A stretch of DNA of 64,000 nt from Musa acuminata AAA Group. Taxonomy: Eukaryota > Streptophyta > Magnoliopsida > Zingiberales > Musaceae. The notes beneath the pieces were generated by a model. The model had not been told where the DNA came from, did no database searches, and saw only the letters and a program-made list of their open reading frames with translations. Each line of letters begins with the position of its first letter. Positions within the stretch are counted from its first letter, which is position 1. The position numbers were made by a program, and so were the translations under genes. The stretch lies in the NCBI RefSeq assembly GCF_036884655.1, contig NC_088359.1:19825501-19889500 (forward strand), in the 5' to 3' direction. Of the stretch, positions 1 through 12,200 are shown piece after piece.

Positions 1-1616
1 TTAGAGGAGATGATGTTGAGGATATTGATCCTCAGACCTATGAGGAGGCTATTATGAGTATAGACTCCAGAAAGTGGCAAGAAGCCATGAATTCTGAGAT
101 GGATTCTATGTACTCCAACAAGGTTTAGAACCTAGTTGATGCGCCCGAAGGTATTGTACTCATCGGTTGCAAGTGGATTTTTAAGAAAAAGATTGGAGTA
201 GATGGAAAGGTAGAGACCTATAAAGCAAGACTAGTGGCTAAGGGGTATCGTCAAAGGCAAGGTGTTGACTACGATAAAACCTTCTCACCCATAGCAATAC
301 TAAAATCCATCAGAATTCTATTGGCTGTTGCAGCACACTATAATTATTAGATCTGACAGATGGATGTGAAAACTGCATTCCTCAATGGGAACCTCGATGA
401 GGAGGTGTATATGATGCAACCTGAGAGATTCGTGTCCAAGAACTGCCCAGATAAGGTGTAGGTTGCTTAGATTCATTTATGGACTAAAGCAAGCTTCCCA
501 AAGTTGGAACATAAGATTTGATGAGGCAATCAGATCTTATGACTTCGTTAAGAACAAAGATGAGCCTTGTGTGTACAGGAAGGTAAGTGGGAGTGCTATC
601 ACCTTTTTGGTGTTATATGTAGATGACATCCTGATCATTGGGAATGACGTCGGAATGCTATCCACAGTAAAGGCTTAGTTATCTAGACACTTCTCCATGA
701 AGGACTTAGGGGAAGCATCCTATATCTTGGGGATTAGAATCTATAGAGATAGATCCAAGAGGATGCTTGGCTTGTCCCAGTCCAGGTACATAGAAACCAT
801 TATCAAAAGGTTTGGCATGAAAAATTCCAAGAGAGTTCTCATACCGATGAGACATGGGATATCACTTTCTACAAGTATGTCCCCAAAGACTCCAAAAGAA
901 AGGGCGAACATGGATATGATACCTTATGCCTCATCAATAGGGTCTATCATTTATACCATGCTATGTACTAGGCCTGATATAGCGCATGCTCTGAGTGTCA
1001 CGAGCAGGTATCAAGCGGATCCAGGCTTGGAGCATTAGAAAGCAGTAAAGTGTATCCTGAAGTACTTAAGAAGGACTAAGGATCTTTTACTAGTATATGG
1101 AGGTAATAGCCTTAAGGTTGAAGGTTACACAGACTCAAGTTTTCAGTCTGATGTCGATGATAGCAAGTCAAATTCGGGGTACGTGTACACCTTGAATGGA
1201 GGAGCAGTGTGCTGGAAGAGTTCCAAGTAAGATACTATTGCTGACTCGACCACAGAGGCAGAGTACATTACTGAATTAGATGCAGCAAAGGAGGGAGTCT
1301 GGTTGAAGAAGTTCATCATAGATTTGGGAGTCGTGCCGGGTAGCGAGGAGCCAATCTCCTTATATTGCGACAACAATTGGGCGATTACTTAAGCGAAGGA
1401 ACCTAGGTCTCATCAGAAATCTAAGCATGTTCTGAGGAGGTTCCACCATATCAGAGAGATCATAACCCGAAGAGATGTAGTAGTGGAAAGAGTTCCATCC
1501 GAAGATAATATTGTAGTTCCACTGACAAAGTCGTTGTCTCATATTGTCTTTAAGTGTCACAGGGGTCTGATGGGGATCAGACATATACGTGATTGGCTTT
1601 TGGTCAAGTGGGAGAT
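1..1616 (+). pseudogene. Ty1-copia pol remnant (RT and RNase H), Angela/Tork type
   Basis: The plus strand reads, with several stops, as the C-terminal part of a copia polyprotein. The reverse transcriptase begins at about position 60 and carries the catalytic YVDD around 615-630 (LYVDDILII). It is followed by MKDLGEASYILGI at about 697 and the RNase H region (GYTDSSF at about 1120, STTEAEYI at about 1250, LYCDNN at about 1365). The element once reverse-transcribed its own RNA. The order and wording match the Angela/Tork lineage, which is family knowledge. Premature stops lie near 126, 340, 355, 676, 1036, 1228 and 1390, so this copy cannot encode pol. The gag, protease and integrase parts would lie left of the window. 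Confidence 0.9.
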
Positions 1617-3220
1617 TGCTAGTCATAGGTGCCCAGCAAGCCAATCATGTGAGTGATGGTACGTGTGACTTAATACAGAATCTTTTTTACTTATTATATT
1701 TTAGCATATATTACTTTATAACTATTGCATATATGCATATATATATATTGTGATGTCCTTGGACTTGTGCAATGAGAATCGGAACATGATGAGATCACAA
1801 AAATAAGATCGATTCACCTTTAAACACATATCCTAAATAATCCCGGTCATAGGTTACTCGAGAGGGACATCATGATAACCAGACAGACTGGTATGTTGTA
1901 TACCCGTCCATATGATGGATGCAGCTGGTCTCATAGCTGCTTGTATAGAGACACTAGGGATATAGTACAAGTGCTCATTGGAGAATGAGTTCACTGATTG
2001 ATCCGCTTACGGAATGCTGGATGGTTGATGATGCCTAATTGTCAGACAGCGATTCCGTAGTCCTAGTGGTATATCTGGTCCTTAGACTTGAGACACCAAG
2101 GATGTCCTATATGAGTGCTCCACTCTTTGATACCAGACTTATAGGTTTGGCTGTCCCAGATCTAGTACAACTGGTCAATGGGAGTGGTAGTCGACCTTAC
2201 GAGGGCTATTGTCAATAGAGGATCATCCACTCTCGGTGTCATGAGAGGAATATCCCATGTGTTCTTGCTCAGACAAATCCCTGTCCAGGGTCATTCGGGT
2301 TGAGAGAGAAAGAGTTCTCTAGGAGAATCCGATTAGAGTGAAACTCGAGTAGAAACCGTATGGGTCTGACAGCACCATGCTCGATATACGATCTCTGGGA
2401 TATTAGATGGATGAGGGACTATACGTACACAGTAATTGAGGATAGACAGGTCTAACGGATTGGATTCCCCTATATCGTCTAGGGACTACGGCGTAGTGGC
2501 CTAGTACGTCCGTAGTCGATGAGTCAAGTGAATTATTATAGAGATAATAATTCACTGAGTTAGAAGGAGTTCTGATAGGTATGACTCATGGCTAGCTCGA
2601 TATTGGGCCTAAAGGGTCACACACATATGGTAGGCATTGCGATGAGTAGAGGTTCGGATATGAGATATCCGACGGAGCCCTTGTCTTATTAGATATCCAA
2701 TAAGCCCCTGAATTATTGGATCCCATGGACGAGATCCAATAAGATTCCATGAGAGATTATTGGATAGAGATCCACTAATCTAAATGGCTTGGGTTATTGG
2801 ATGCAAATCCAATACCAAATAGGCGAGGATCCATTAGGGTTTGATAGGGGACCTCTATAAATATGAGGGATTCAGAGCCTCATAGGCTAGAGCCTTTGCT
2901 TGCCTCTCCTATTGTCCTTCCCCTCTCCACTTGAGAACAGGCATGGAGTTTTGAGGAGCGTCGTCGCAGCCCTGCTTTGTGGATCACCGCTAGAGAGGAG
3001 GACGCTTGACCTCCTTCACCCTCTCCTAAGGATCTACAAGGAAACAGGGATATACGATCTCCCTAGGTAACATAATCTATTCTATACGTAGTTTTTCAGT
3101 TTCGTGGATTTTACGCACTAATCTTCGCACGACGATGTACATCTCTTTGGGAATCGGGGATTTTGTTTTTCTTATTCTTCCGCTGTGCATGTGATGTCGC
3201 CCCCAAAGATTTTCCCAACA
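1617..3220 (+). mobile_element. 3' LTR of the Angela/Tork-type copia element
   Basis: Directly after the RNase H reading frame comes a purine-rich tract (about 1606-1615) and then a TG start at 1617. The long non-coding block that follows has a TATA box at 2856-2863 and ends in TTTTCCCAACA at 3220. A length of about 1.6 kb fits the long LTRs of this lineage. Only this LTR is in the window, so the right edge is judged from the TG...CA ends and from the change to unrelated sequence. It cannot be checked against a partner LTR or a target duplication. Confidence 0.65.
2856..2863 (+). promoter_or_regulatory. LTR TATA box
   Basis: TATAAATA sits in the LTR about 360 bases before its right end, a normal place for the U3/R promoter of a copia LTR. 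It would have started the element's genomic transcript. The element is broken, so any present effect would be on flanking DNA only. Confidence 0.5.
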
Positions 3221-3800
3221 CGACGAACCCTCGACGATGCTCCAGCGGACTTCCGGCAAACTCCTGGACTTGTGATGATCCACTTGGCGAGTTCCGACGA
3301 GCTTTTTTGGCAAGCTCCTGGACTTCTCGGATTTGTTCCCGTAGAACCTCCAACGATCGTTCGGACTTCCGTCGAACTCTCAAACCCCCAATGTGATCAT
3401 GGTCTTGACTCTGGCGTAACTCCTACTGCATGTGTTACTGCCATCGTAGTTAATCCTACACATATAAAACAAACTTCAATCTAGACAATTAATACTAAGC
3501 ATTAATCAAGTTGTCTGGCATGTCATTGGTCCCTCAACACTTCGTTTGATTCTTCGACGCATCATCATCTCCTGCGGCCTATTGCCCAATCGACCAGTTG
3601 ACTCCGTAACTCCGATATCCTTGGCGCAATATCCGCTCTTCTTAGCCCGATGCCCGAATTCACGGCCCCAAGCCTTCTGTCGATACATCGACCGATCCAC
3701 CGACCCAACGTCCAATCTTCTGACATGTTCCTCCGGCACAACATGATTTTCCTGCTTTAATTGTCTCATCCTGATCGAAGCATCCTGCGTCACTCAAAAT
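3221..3800 (-). mobile_element. SIRE/Maximus-type internal fragment, inverted
   Basis: Read on the minus strand, this block contains an aggtccgg-type stretch rich in TCG/CCG/GAA words. It also has a segment (about 3480-3530) that matches, in reverse complement, the 5880-5935 segment lying just before the SIRE-like LTR. It is therefore a piece of the same kind of element in the opposite direction. Short open frames here are not recognisable as a domain. Assignment to SIRE rests on this match with the neighbouring remnant. Confidence 0.45.
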
Positions 3801-5952
3801 ACAGATTAAAACATAAATATATATTAATTGGTTTCATCATCAAAATACGAGATTCAACAAAAGAATCAAAAATTAATCTTTTGATACATAGTTTTGAATT
3901 ATTTTAAACAGAACCAAGCGAAATCATTAGAGACATGTACACCCATTTTACGGATGTTATTAATGGTTTGAAAGCACTTGATAAAAGTTTTTTTAATTTT
4001 GAACTTGTTAACAAAATATAAGTTCCCTTCTAAAAAATTGGGATTCGAAAGTGACGACAATACAAATGACAAAGGACTTGAATAATTTCCATCTTTAATA
4101 ACTTATCAGGTCTTTAATGACCTATGAAATGACTTGTATCGAATATGATAAACTTGAGAACAATCTTCCAAAGAACAGAAAAGATTCAACACTTAGAATA
4201 AATGAAGACCACTGGAGCGAAATCTCAAGTGATGATGACTTTGAACTCTTAATAATAAAGCTTAAAAAGTTCTTAAAATAAGAATCAAAGAATAAAAACT
4301 AACTTAAAAAGAAGAAGCTGTCAAAGAGAAGAAGAAAGCACTCAATATGACTTGGGATGAAACGAGTGCATCAAAAGACGAGGAGTAAAATAATAAATAC
4401 AAAGTGGCGAACTACTCCTTAGTGGCTTGCGACAACAAGGTAAGTGACTCAACCAAAACCCCTTTTTTTTACTATGAAATTACTTGATGCATTTCATGAG
4501 TTGTTTTTAAATTAGTTAGTAAGAAATTAAAAAAATATTAAAAAATCATTCTTTTCTTTCTAGTGATTTTGAAAAATTAAAACTAAGCATAACAATTGCA
4601 TGTTAACTCCTTATACTAAATGCAATGAGTTAAATTCACTGAAAAAGGAAAATGTATTACTACAACAAATAATAATAAAAGAAAGATCATTGGAATTAAA
4701 ACGATTTTTAACAAATCGAATCTTTTGTTTGAAGATGCTATGTTAGTAGAAATAACTCTTTAAGTATTTATGAAATAAGTGATATAAATTTAAATCTAAT
4801 GCTTGCATACCAAATAAAATTAATTCTATGAATGCTTAAATGTTTATCTTAATGATTTTCATGATGAAGCTTGTTTTTCGAGTTTAAACGATAATGCATG
4901 GTTTTGGCTTAGAAAACAATGGTATGCTTGTATGAAATCAATCACATAGAGGAATGCATTATTTTTCTTGAAAATGATTCTATCCCTAAAAACTTATTAA
5001 ATTTTTCAATAAGTAGTTGATAAATCTATTTATGTCATTTTGGATTTCTTGAAAGTGATTTTCATGATTTGATGATTTAAATTTGAATGAGTTTTATCTA
5101 TATCATGATCTTCAATTCTCGAAATTATAACTTGAGATTTTCTTTTATGAATCAAGATCTTTTACTTTTTATTCTCATATGATTCTTGGATTTTATTTAA
5201 GATTTTATATGAATCATGATTTTTCTCATAATTTCTCAAAATTCATGACTTAAAATTTCCTTTAAAGATTGTCTAGTATTTGATCTTCTATGTTTCTTTT
5301 TGCTATTTACAAAAGAAGTGATTTGTCAAAATGAATCATATCTCTTGGTATTCAAATAATCTTTGTTATTATATCTTTCATGTCATGATTTATTTATGAT
5401 ACTTCCTTGTATTCATAAAGTGTATACCTCATCATATTTGATTTAAATTTATCTTTATTATGATGTGAAAATTGATGTAAAGGAAAAATAATTACAAAAT
5501 TATATTCTTCCCATCATTTTGACAATAACAAAGGGTGAGAAAGTAGTACTAGCTTACACATTTCAAGGAGAAAAACTTGTTAACTTGCACATTTCAAGGA
5601 GAAGAATTTGCTAGCTTGCTCATCTAAAAAAGGAAGCAAAGATTGCAAACTTGCACATCGTAAAGAGAGGAAAAACTTGCTAGCTTGCTCATCTCAAAAG
5701 AGAAGCAAGAAGTGCTATCTCGATCCACCGAAGGATTGAATCGAGGGATACACTAAAGGATCGTCAATGCAGTGAAAGCTCGCTAGAAGTTCATCGAGAG
5801 TTTGCCGAAAGCTCACCGGGAGTTTGCTGAAAGCTCGCCGGAAGATCGTCGGAAGTTCATTGAGAGTTCGGATAAACAATTGACATGCCGGACAACTAGG
5901 ATTGCTTGCATTGTAATTGTCTAGCCTTAATTGTCGTAGTTAGGGTTTCAAT
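3801..5952 (+). mobile_element. SIRE/Maximus-type copia remnant: gag and 3' internal region
   Basis: Between about 3910 and 4440 the plus strand reads in broken frames as a copia gag polypeptide of the UBN2 kind. Readable pieces include FTDVINGLKAL, LMTYEMTC, YDKLENNLPKNRKD and EDHWSEISSDDDFELL. From about 4450 to 5500 it is AT-rich with no domain visible. From about 5510 to 5950 it has short repeated phrases (cacatttcaaggagaa, gctagcttgctcatct) and GAAAGCTCGCCGGAAG-like repeats typical of the region before the 3' LTR in these elements. No frame is intact; integrase and RT are missing, so this is a deleted copy. Confidence 0.6.
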
Positions 5953-6894
5953 TGTTGAATCTCGGATTTTGATGATGAAGTCAATTGATGGGTTAATTGA
6001 TCTAATCCATATTATTGAGTTAAGTGTGCAGGATTAACTATAATTAATTGGCCATAGTTAGGTCATAATTGAGTTAGTTTTTGGTGTAACCATACTAACT
6101 CAATTAGGGGCTCATTGGGCCTGAGTTGGGATTGTTTTGGGCCAAGTGGAAGGCTCATTCGGTGACTCAAGGTTTGGAACCACCTGTGAGCTGGAAAAGT
6201 TAAGAGTACACTTTTTCATACTATCAGGCGATGGTACCACCAGACTGGGCTGTGGTACCGCCCAGTGTCAACGTGTCAGGCAATGGTACCGCCCAATGTT
6301 AGTGCTGCATGTAGTGGTACCGCCAATACCCGGGAAACCCTGGATGAAACCTTTTTTTGCTCTATTTTTTAAGTCATTTGGGGTCTATAAATACCCTAGT
6401 TATTTCTGCTTGGAAAAGTATAAAATTGAATAGAAAAGGGGGAAAATATACTTAAGAAAAAAGTATTGTAATCTCTTTAAAGTTAGTGAGTCTCTTCCTC
6501 CTAGAGTTAAAAGCTTTTTAAGGGATGAATGAGGTCTAAAAGAGAGAGGTGTAAAGGTTCTCTCGTGAGCTTGTGAAAAGGAGAAAGAGTTATAAGGGTA
6601 GTTGATCTTCGCCCGTTGGAAAGAAGATCGGTAGTGAAAGCTAGTGGCCTTGAGTAAAGAGGAATCGAGAGTGGACGTAGGTTGAGACGACCGAACCACT
6701 ATAAAATATGGTTTGTATTTATTTTACGCTTTTTATTTACATTGCAAACTGATTTCTTACTCTTACTGCACTCGTTACACTTTCGTACATTTTTTAAGTT
6801 AAACATCTTTCCGATACAATTTTATTGAATGAAGTTTTACGAAAGCACTAATTCCCCCCTCCCCCCACTCTTAGTACCAATTTCGGTCCTAACA
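5953..6894 (+). mobile_element. SIRE/Maximus-type LTR
   Basis: The block starts TGTTGAATCTCGG at 5953 and ends with a C-rich run and TTTCGGTCCTAACA at 6894. It carries TATAAATA at 6386-6393. A TG...CA-bounded length of 942 bp with a C-tract before the end fits the SIRE/Maximus group (family knowledge). It contains about four copies of a GGTACCGCC-like word between 6230 and 6330. No second LTR or clear target duplication is present. Confidence 0.65.
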
Positions 6895-7940
6895 AAGGAA
6901 GCATCGACGATGAAGGCAATAGCTACGCTAGGGTTTATGGATTGAGGTCACACACGAGGTTACTTTGTTTGAACCAAGCGCTCAGCCGAGGTATCTAGTG
7001 CTTGGGTTCAAGCAAGCGCTTATGCGATGCTTCACTAAAGCGCGTCGCTTGGTCAAGCCTGAGACGCTCGAGCCTCTCCTTGCCTCACCCGAGCACCTAG
7101 GCGAGTACTCGAACACCTATTTAAACCCCTAGCAAGAACAACAAACAATCATCTTCTTCCAATTACAAAATTCATATGTTGAATCCAAAAGAAAAACTTA
7201 TACTTTCCGATGATTGTGTTCAAAAATACAAGTATAATGTTTGTCTCGGCAAAAATCAAAATTTCAGCACCATTTCATGTAACAATATGTGTCAATATTG
7301 TGAAGGTTTAAGAGACAAGATCAGAGACAAAATTCGGCACCTTCTGGGCAATTACAGGAAGAATTAGTTAAATTGCCGGGGTGAACTGAATAATGAACCT
7401 GATTGATGGTCCCATTAGAGAATAAAATTGCTGGAGCATCTGGGACACTATTCGAGTGTTTGACGAGCTTTTCAACAGCAAACATGGCCCATCATCCTGC
7501 TGCATCACCATCTATGAGGGCATGGAACCATATGTCATGAAGAAGCAAGAGAAGAGTACTTCAAGACAAAATCTAACGATACAAAAGCAACAATATAACA
7601 AAACATCTTTCAGTCATATAAATTCCTGCTTGTGTGGGATTAACCACTCTGGAAACCTTACCTTGTTTCCCTTTTCACATCGACCAAAGATAGTGAGGAA
7701 GCTACCATGATATATTTGTTAGTTTATAAATTTAATAGATACCAACGGCAAAGTTCGTGTCATGCTCGTAAATCTTGTTCCATGCCCTTTGCGCAATAAT
7801 TTTCAGTAATCACCAAGAGTCAACCACTTTGCAGAGGACCAATGTGACGGAACATGCATGTATATACTTCAAAAGCATTATCTACATGATATCAAAGTTC
7901 ATCAAATTTGTCAGCTTCAGATCACACAGCTGTAAAAGAT
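6895..7940. other. Intergenic, no gene recognised
   Basis: From 6960 to 7130 there is a GCGCT/AGCGC-rich degenerate stretch of the kind common in plant repeats. The rest is AT-rich with only short frames and no domain I recognise. It forms the 3' flank of the minus-strand hydrolase gene, whose poly(A) signal I could not place with confidence. Confidence 0.4.
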
Positions 7941-9193
7941 CTAATCAGATGGATTACCCTTGTCATCATCAACTTGGCAGTTCAAGTTGCCCTCCTTTAT
8001 CTCAGGAACATACTGATCCAAAAACAACTGGATTGTTCTCCAGTATCTATCTCCACCAGAGAACCATGTATCCATATGCATGCCATTTGGAAATTCTACA
8101 AATCTGCAATCCCAATTATTTTCTACAGTTTTAGAATACAGCATCTGCATGTGTGAAGGGGGAACCAACTCATCTTGCAAACCAGATAGAAATAGAATCG
8201 GCCGCTTAATCTGCATCACAGAACAGAACAAGTAAGTAAATTCTGCAAGAGCCATGTATTAAAACAAGCACCTAGGTAAAAAATGGAAGTCCGATTTTTA
8301 AACATGAAAATATATGATCCAAAGACGAAGCTCTTTCTTGAAGGTGATGGAAACTATGGAGAGCTCTGGAATTGTTATAGATGATCACCAGGTTCCTGAT
8401 TGAGAAGGATGGTTCATGTTCAGGAGGTCCCATAAATTTGATCTGAGAGATGTTGAACACTGGTGTCATGATGCAGGACAACTCGCAGCCAAGTCTTTGC
8501 CAGTTCAGTCTGTTTAAGTCTAAGATTATATCAAATTGTGTTCAGCTCAATTTTTCCTTTACTCAGGTAGATATTCATCCAATTATTGAGTTGTCATAAA
8601 TATGTTGAGATTCATTGTCTGGGACAATCTCGCGAAGGTGCCTTATTGTGCAGTTTTTTAATTAGGACAATTTCTATTGAGAGTTCTTTATTAAGATTAG
8701 TCCTTAGGCTATGATTCTTACCTATTTGTAATACGTTTTGGATTAGATTAGAATTTGTTAATAAGATTATCCTTCAAATGATGAGTTTTGTTTAGGTTAG
8801 TTATTTCTTCCTGTATTTCTGTTCTCATCTCTTCCCTAACACCTTCCTATTCATCTGCTCGCTGAGATGCTGATCATGGTCTTATATAGAAAAATAAAGC
8901 CTCGATTGCTGATCATGGCTGGATTTACCAATCCAACAGTCAAATGGGACGTGGATCAGAAGATTTCATCTGGTTCAGTTTGATATGTGTTGTACTATTC
9001 AGTAAGCTCACCAGGCCAGGTTTACTAGACAGGTACCATACTGTACCAGATGATAAGATCACCATCCACTGCCAGTACCTTTTTCCTAATGTCCAACAGT
9101 TGTCACAACTTTCTTCATTTTTTTCCCCTTTTTTTTCCTTATTCTCTCGTCACAACTTTCTTTGTTTTTTTTTTTTTCTTTTTTCCCTTGTTC

Positions 9194-9226
<33 letters not shown>

Positions 9227-12200
9227 TTATCTTGAGCATTTTCGCTCTCCTCCTCCTCATCCTTCCAACCTGTGGCATCATGGCAGCCGCCTCCTTCCTA
9301 CTGTGTTTCCAACTACTTCAATGCCTCCTACTGTTCTTCCCCTTCTTTTCCACCGCCTCCTCCTATTTTTTCACTCCTTCCCAACCTCTCTCTAGAATTG
9401 ACACCGCCCATATCAAAGGTTGAAATGTGAACCATACTAGCTAGTACCATATAGGTCTGGCCACTAGCAAGTATTCGTACGAGATTGAGATTTGAATCAA
9501 TGATTGTTTTATTAAGTCATAAAAAGCTCATATTACTCTTTTTAATGGCAAAAGAAAATTTTTGCTAATATTAACAAAGTTCAATAAAGACTATTTTGTT
9601 ATGGCTCTGTTCTTAATCTAGTGTCCTTGGAGCTGCATGCTGTTGCAGATCATGTGAACTCAAATGGTAACTTATTACAAATAACCAGTAAAATACAAAT
9701 CATGAGATAATGGCAGTGTTATATCCAACACAGATAATCTCAATCCTTTCCAATTGATTACATCTTATTAACACATGAACATGTCGATATGGATATCAAT
9801 GCAGCCAAACTTCACAGGTTCATATCTCGCAATAAGTAATATACACTACACTTCTAAACTGTATGATATCATGGCTGTCAAATAGTTATTAAAAGAGTTG
9901 CATTGAAAAACTGGTCCACTTGAGTTTAGATTTACTATTACTCCATTAGAAACATACAATTATTTCACAACATAGCTCCCAAATTATGGTCGGCACAAGA
10001 TGAAGCAGTTTCTATCAGCTAATTGATTCCACATAAGGAGATAATGTGGTGAATATACCAAATTGAAATGGGTAAATTAGTGTATCAAGACCCTTGCAAT
10101 ATTACTTGCATTGCATCTGAAGGGTTACAAGAAGTAACACTTGGTTCTTATCTTCCAAATGGTACTTTTTCTTTTATGAAAAATGAAATGGATATAATTC
10201 TTTCATATGACTGCTTTCCTGTTGCTAAAATCTGCACTTTCTCAGCTTCTTTATCTGCTTCAATCTAAACCGGTTTTGAAGAATGAAACGTTATATTCTA
10301 ACATATTGATAAACTACAATTTTAAATAAACAAAAGAAAAAATCTGTTATGATCAACTAAGACATCACAAAAAGCGAGTTATATTCAAACTAAATTAACA
10401 TTCCAGGTATTAAGAAATTATGATTACTAACTCTAAGGACATATCACAAAAAGCAAGTTACATATAAATTAAATTAACATCCCAGATATTAAGAAAAACT
10501 CTTATTGCTGTTTTTATGCATAAAGCAATTTACATTTTCATATGGAAAGAAAAGTTAATCAGTTCAAGCTGATATAAGATGTTAACTAGTCTGCAATATG
10601 AATGGAATTTCTGAATGCTTAATCTACTATAAACACTCCCAGAGAAAGTGACAGTTTAAAACAAGATCCATGACCTAGCTCAGCAGAGTTTCCCATGGAT
10701 ATGGATACTTACCTTGCCGATGATATCAATGGTTCTCCATGGTGAGCGTACAATACAATTGAGAATCTTTGGACCTTTTGACCCACTGCAGCCAATAAAC
10801 CATCTTAGGAAAGGGAACATAATGCCAGCCATGTCCAAGATAGACGTGAAAGTATTCTCCAATAGAAGAGAAGAAACCTGGAACGAGCATTAAATATTCA
10901 GACCATTATAGTCGAAAGCATACAATTTGCAAAACTACCAATAAATTCCATCAGAATATGTTCACAAAAAAAAAACATTTACAGACCATGTGCAGGCAAT
11001 GAAGAGCTAAAAGGCATCTTAATGTGGTATTAAGGCATACATTTAGTGTAAAACCACTCTAAACTTTACAGAAACGATAACAAAAAAAAATGTTGAATAA
11101 GTCATCAATCTAGTCAAATACTACAGGATACACCATTAATAATCTTCTTTTTTTTTTCTCAATGATCAACAAAAGTTGGTCTTGCAAATCCTTTGTTATT
11201 AGATAAAGGTTCAAAAGAAAAACAGGACTATTAGTGTTAAAATTCGCCAGCATATTATCACGGACAAAACTGTAAACGGGGTGTTTAATGTAATGCTAAT
11301 GTATGTCTGTGTCTCTTGGTTTGTTCATGCTAGGCATAGCATGTAGAGGGACAGTCGAAGGTTTAACAACCCCATTTTAGTTGAGTTTGGTGGTCGTCCT
11401 AGGCTTACAAACAAAAGTTATGTCATGTGAGCACTTATGGGAATTTCGATCTGTAGTGGACCATTTTGGATTATTTGTTGTGCAATCGTTCAGAGCTTGT
11501 GAAGTCTGTTTATAATTTGAATTGGTTATAAAGTATTTCCTGAAATAATTGTTTGTGGATCCTAAGTGAGGCACTTTCTCTAATCCGTTTTCTCTTTCGT
11601 AGGTCCTAAGGGACAATACGAGGTTTCAGAGATGTTGACCTTTGCGGACGGACATGCAAGGGTGTCGCACAGCTTAGGCAAAACCAGCTAAGTCCGTGAC
11701 AGATGGTCTCAGAGCGAGACAAGCACTCATAAAAACACTTGGCATACAAACGTAGGGGACCTAGCGGGGCTGCGTTGAGGGCAGCTAGCACGGGCCACCG
11801 TTTAGGGGAAAGTGGGCATGGAGATGTAGGGAAAAGGAGTCGCTCAGAGAAGCGGGCATCTAAGATTGGCATTTAGAGGAATGGTCAACCCTTCACGCAA
11901 GAGGCATCACGAGGACCAGTAAGCTGGGAAGAATGTATAACGCACAAAGGTTGGGATGGCTGAGTTTGAGCTACAGCTCAGCGTTGGCAACCATACTTGA
12001 TGGTGCTCAAGGCAAGCTAGGCGCTTGGTAAAGGATGAAACCATGTAAGGTGGCATAGGTTGTTCAGCGATTGAAAGAGTTGTGCAAAGCTCACAGAGGT
12101 GAGGGGAATTGCTAACTCGAAGAATTCAATACTCATGCAAAGGCTTGTATACGAACGATGGAGTGTTTGTGGCCATCCCAAGGCGACCGAAACTCGGCGC

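Noticed and set aside
8944..9423. 159-residue Leu/Ser/Phe-rich frame
   Set aside because: It spans poly-T and CT repeats in an intron of the hydrolase gene; low-complexity artefact.
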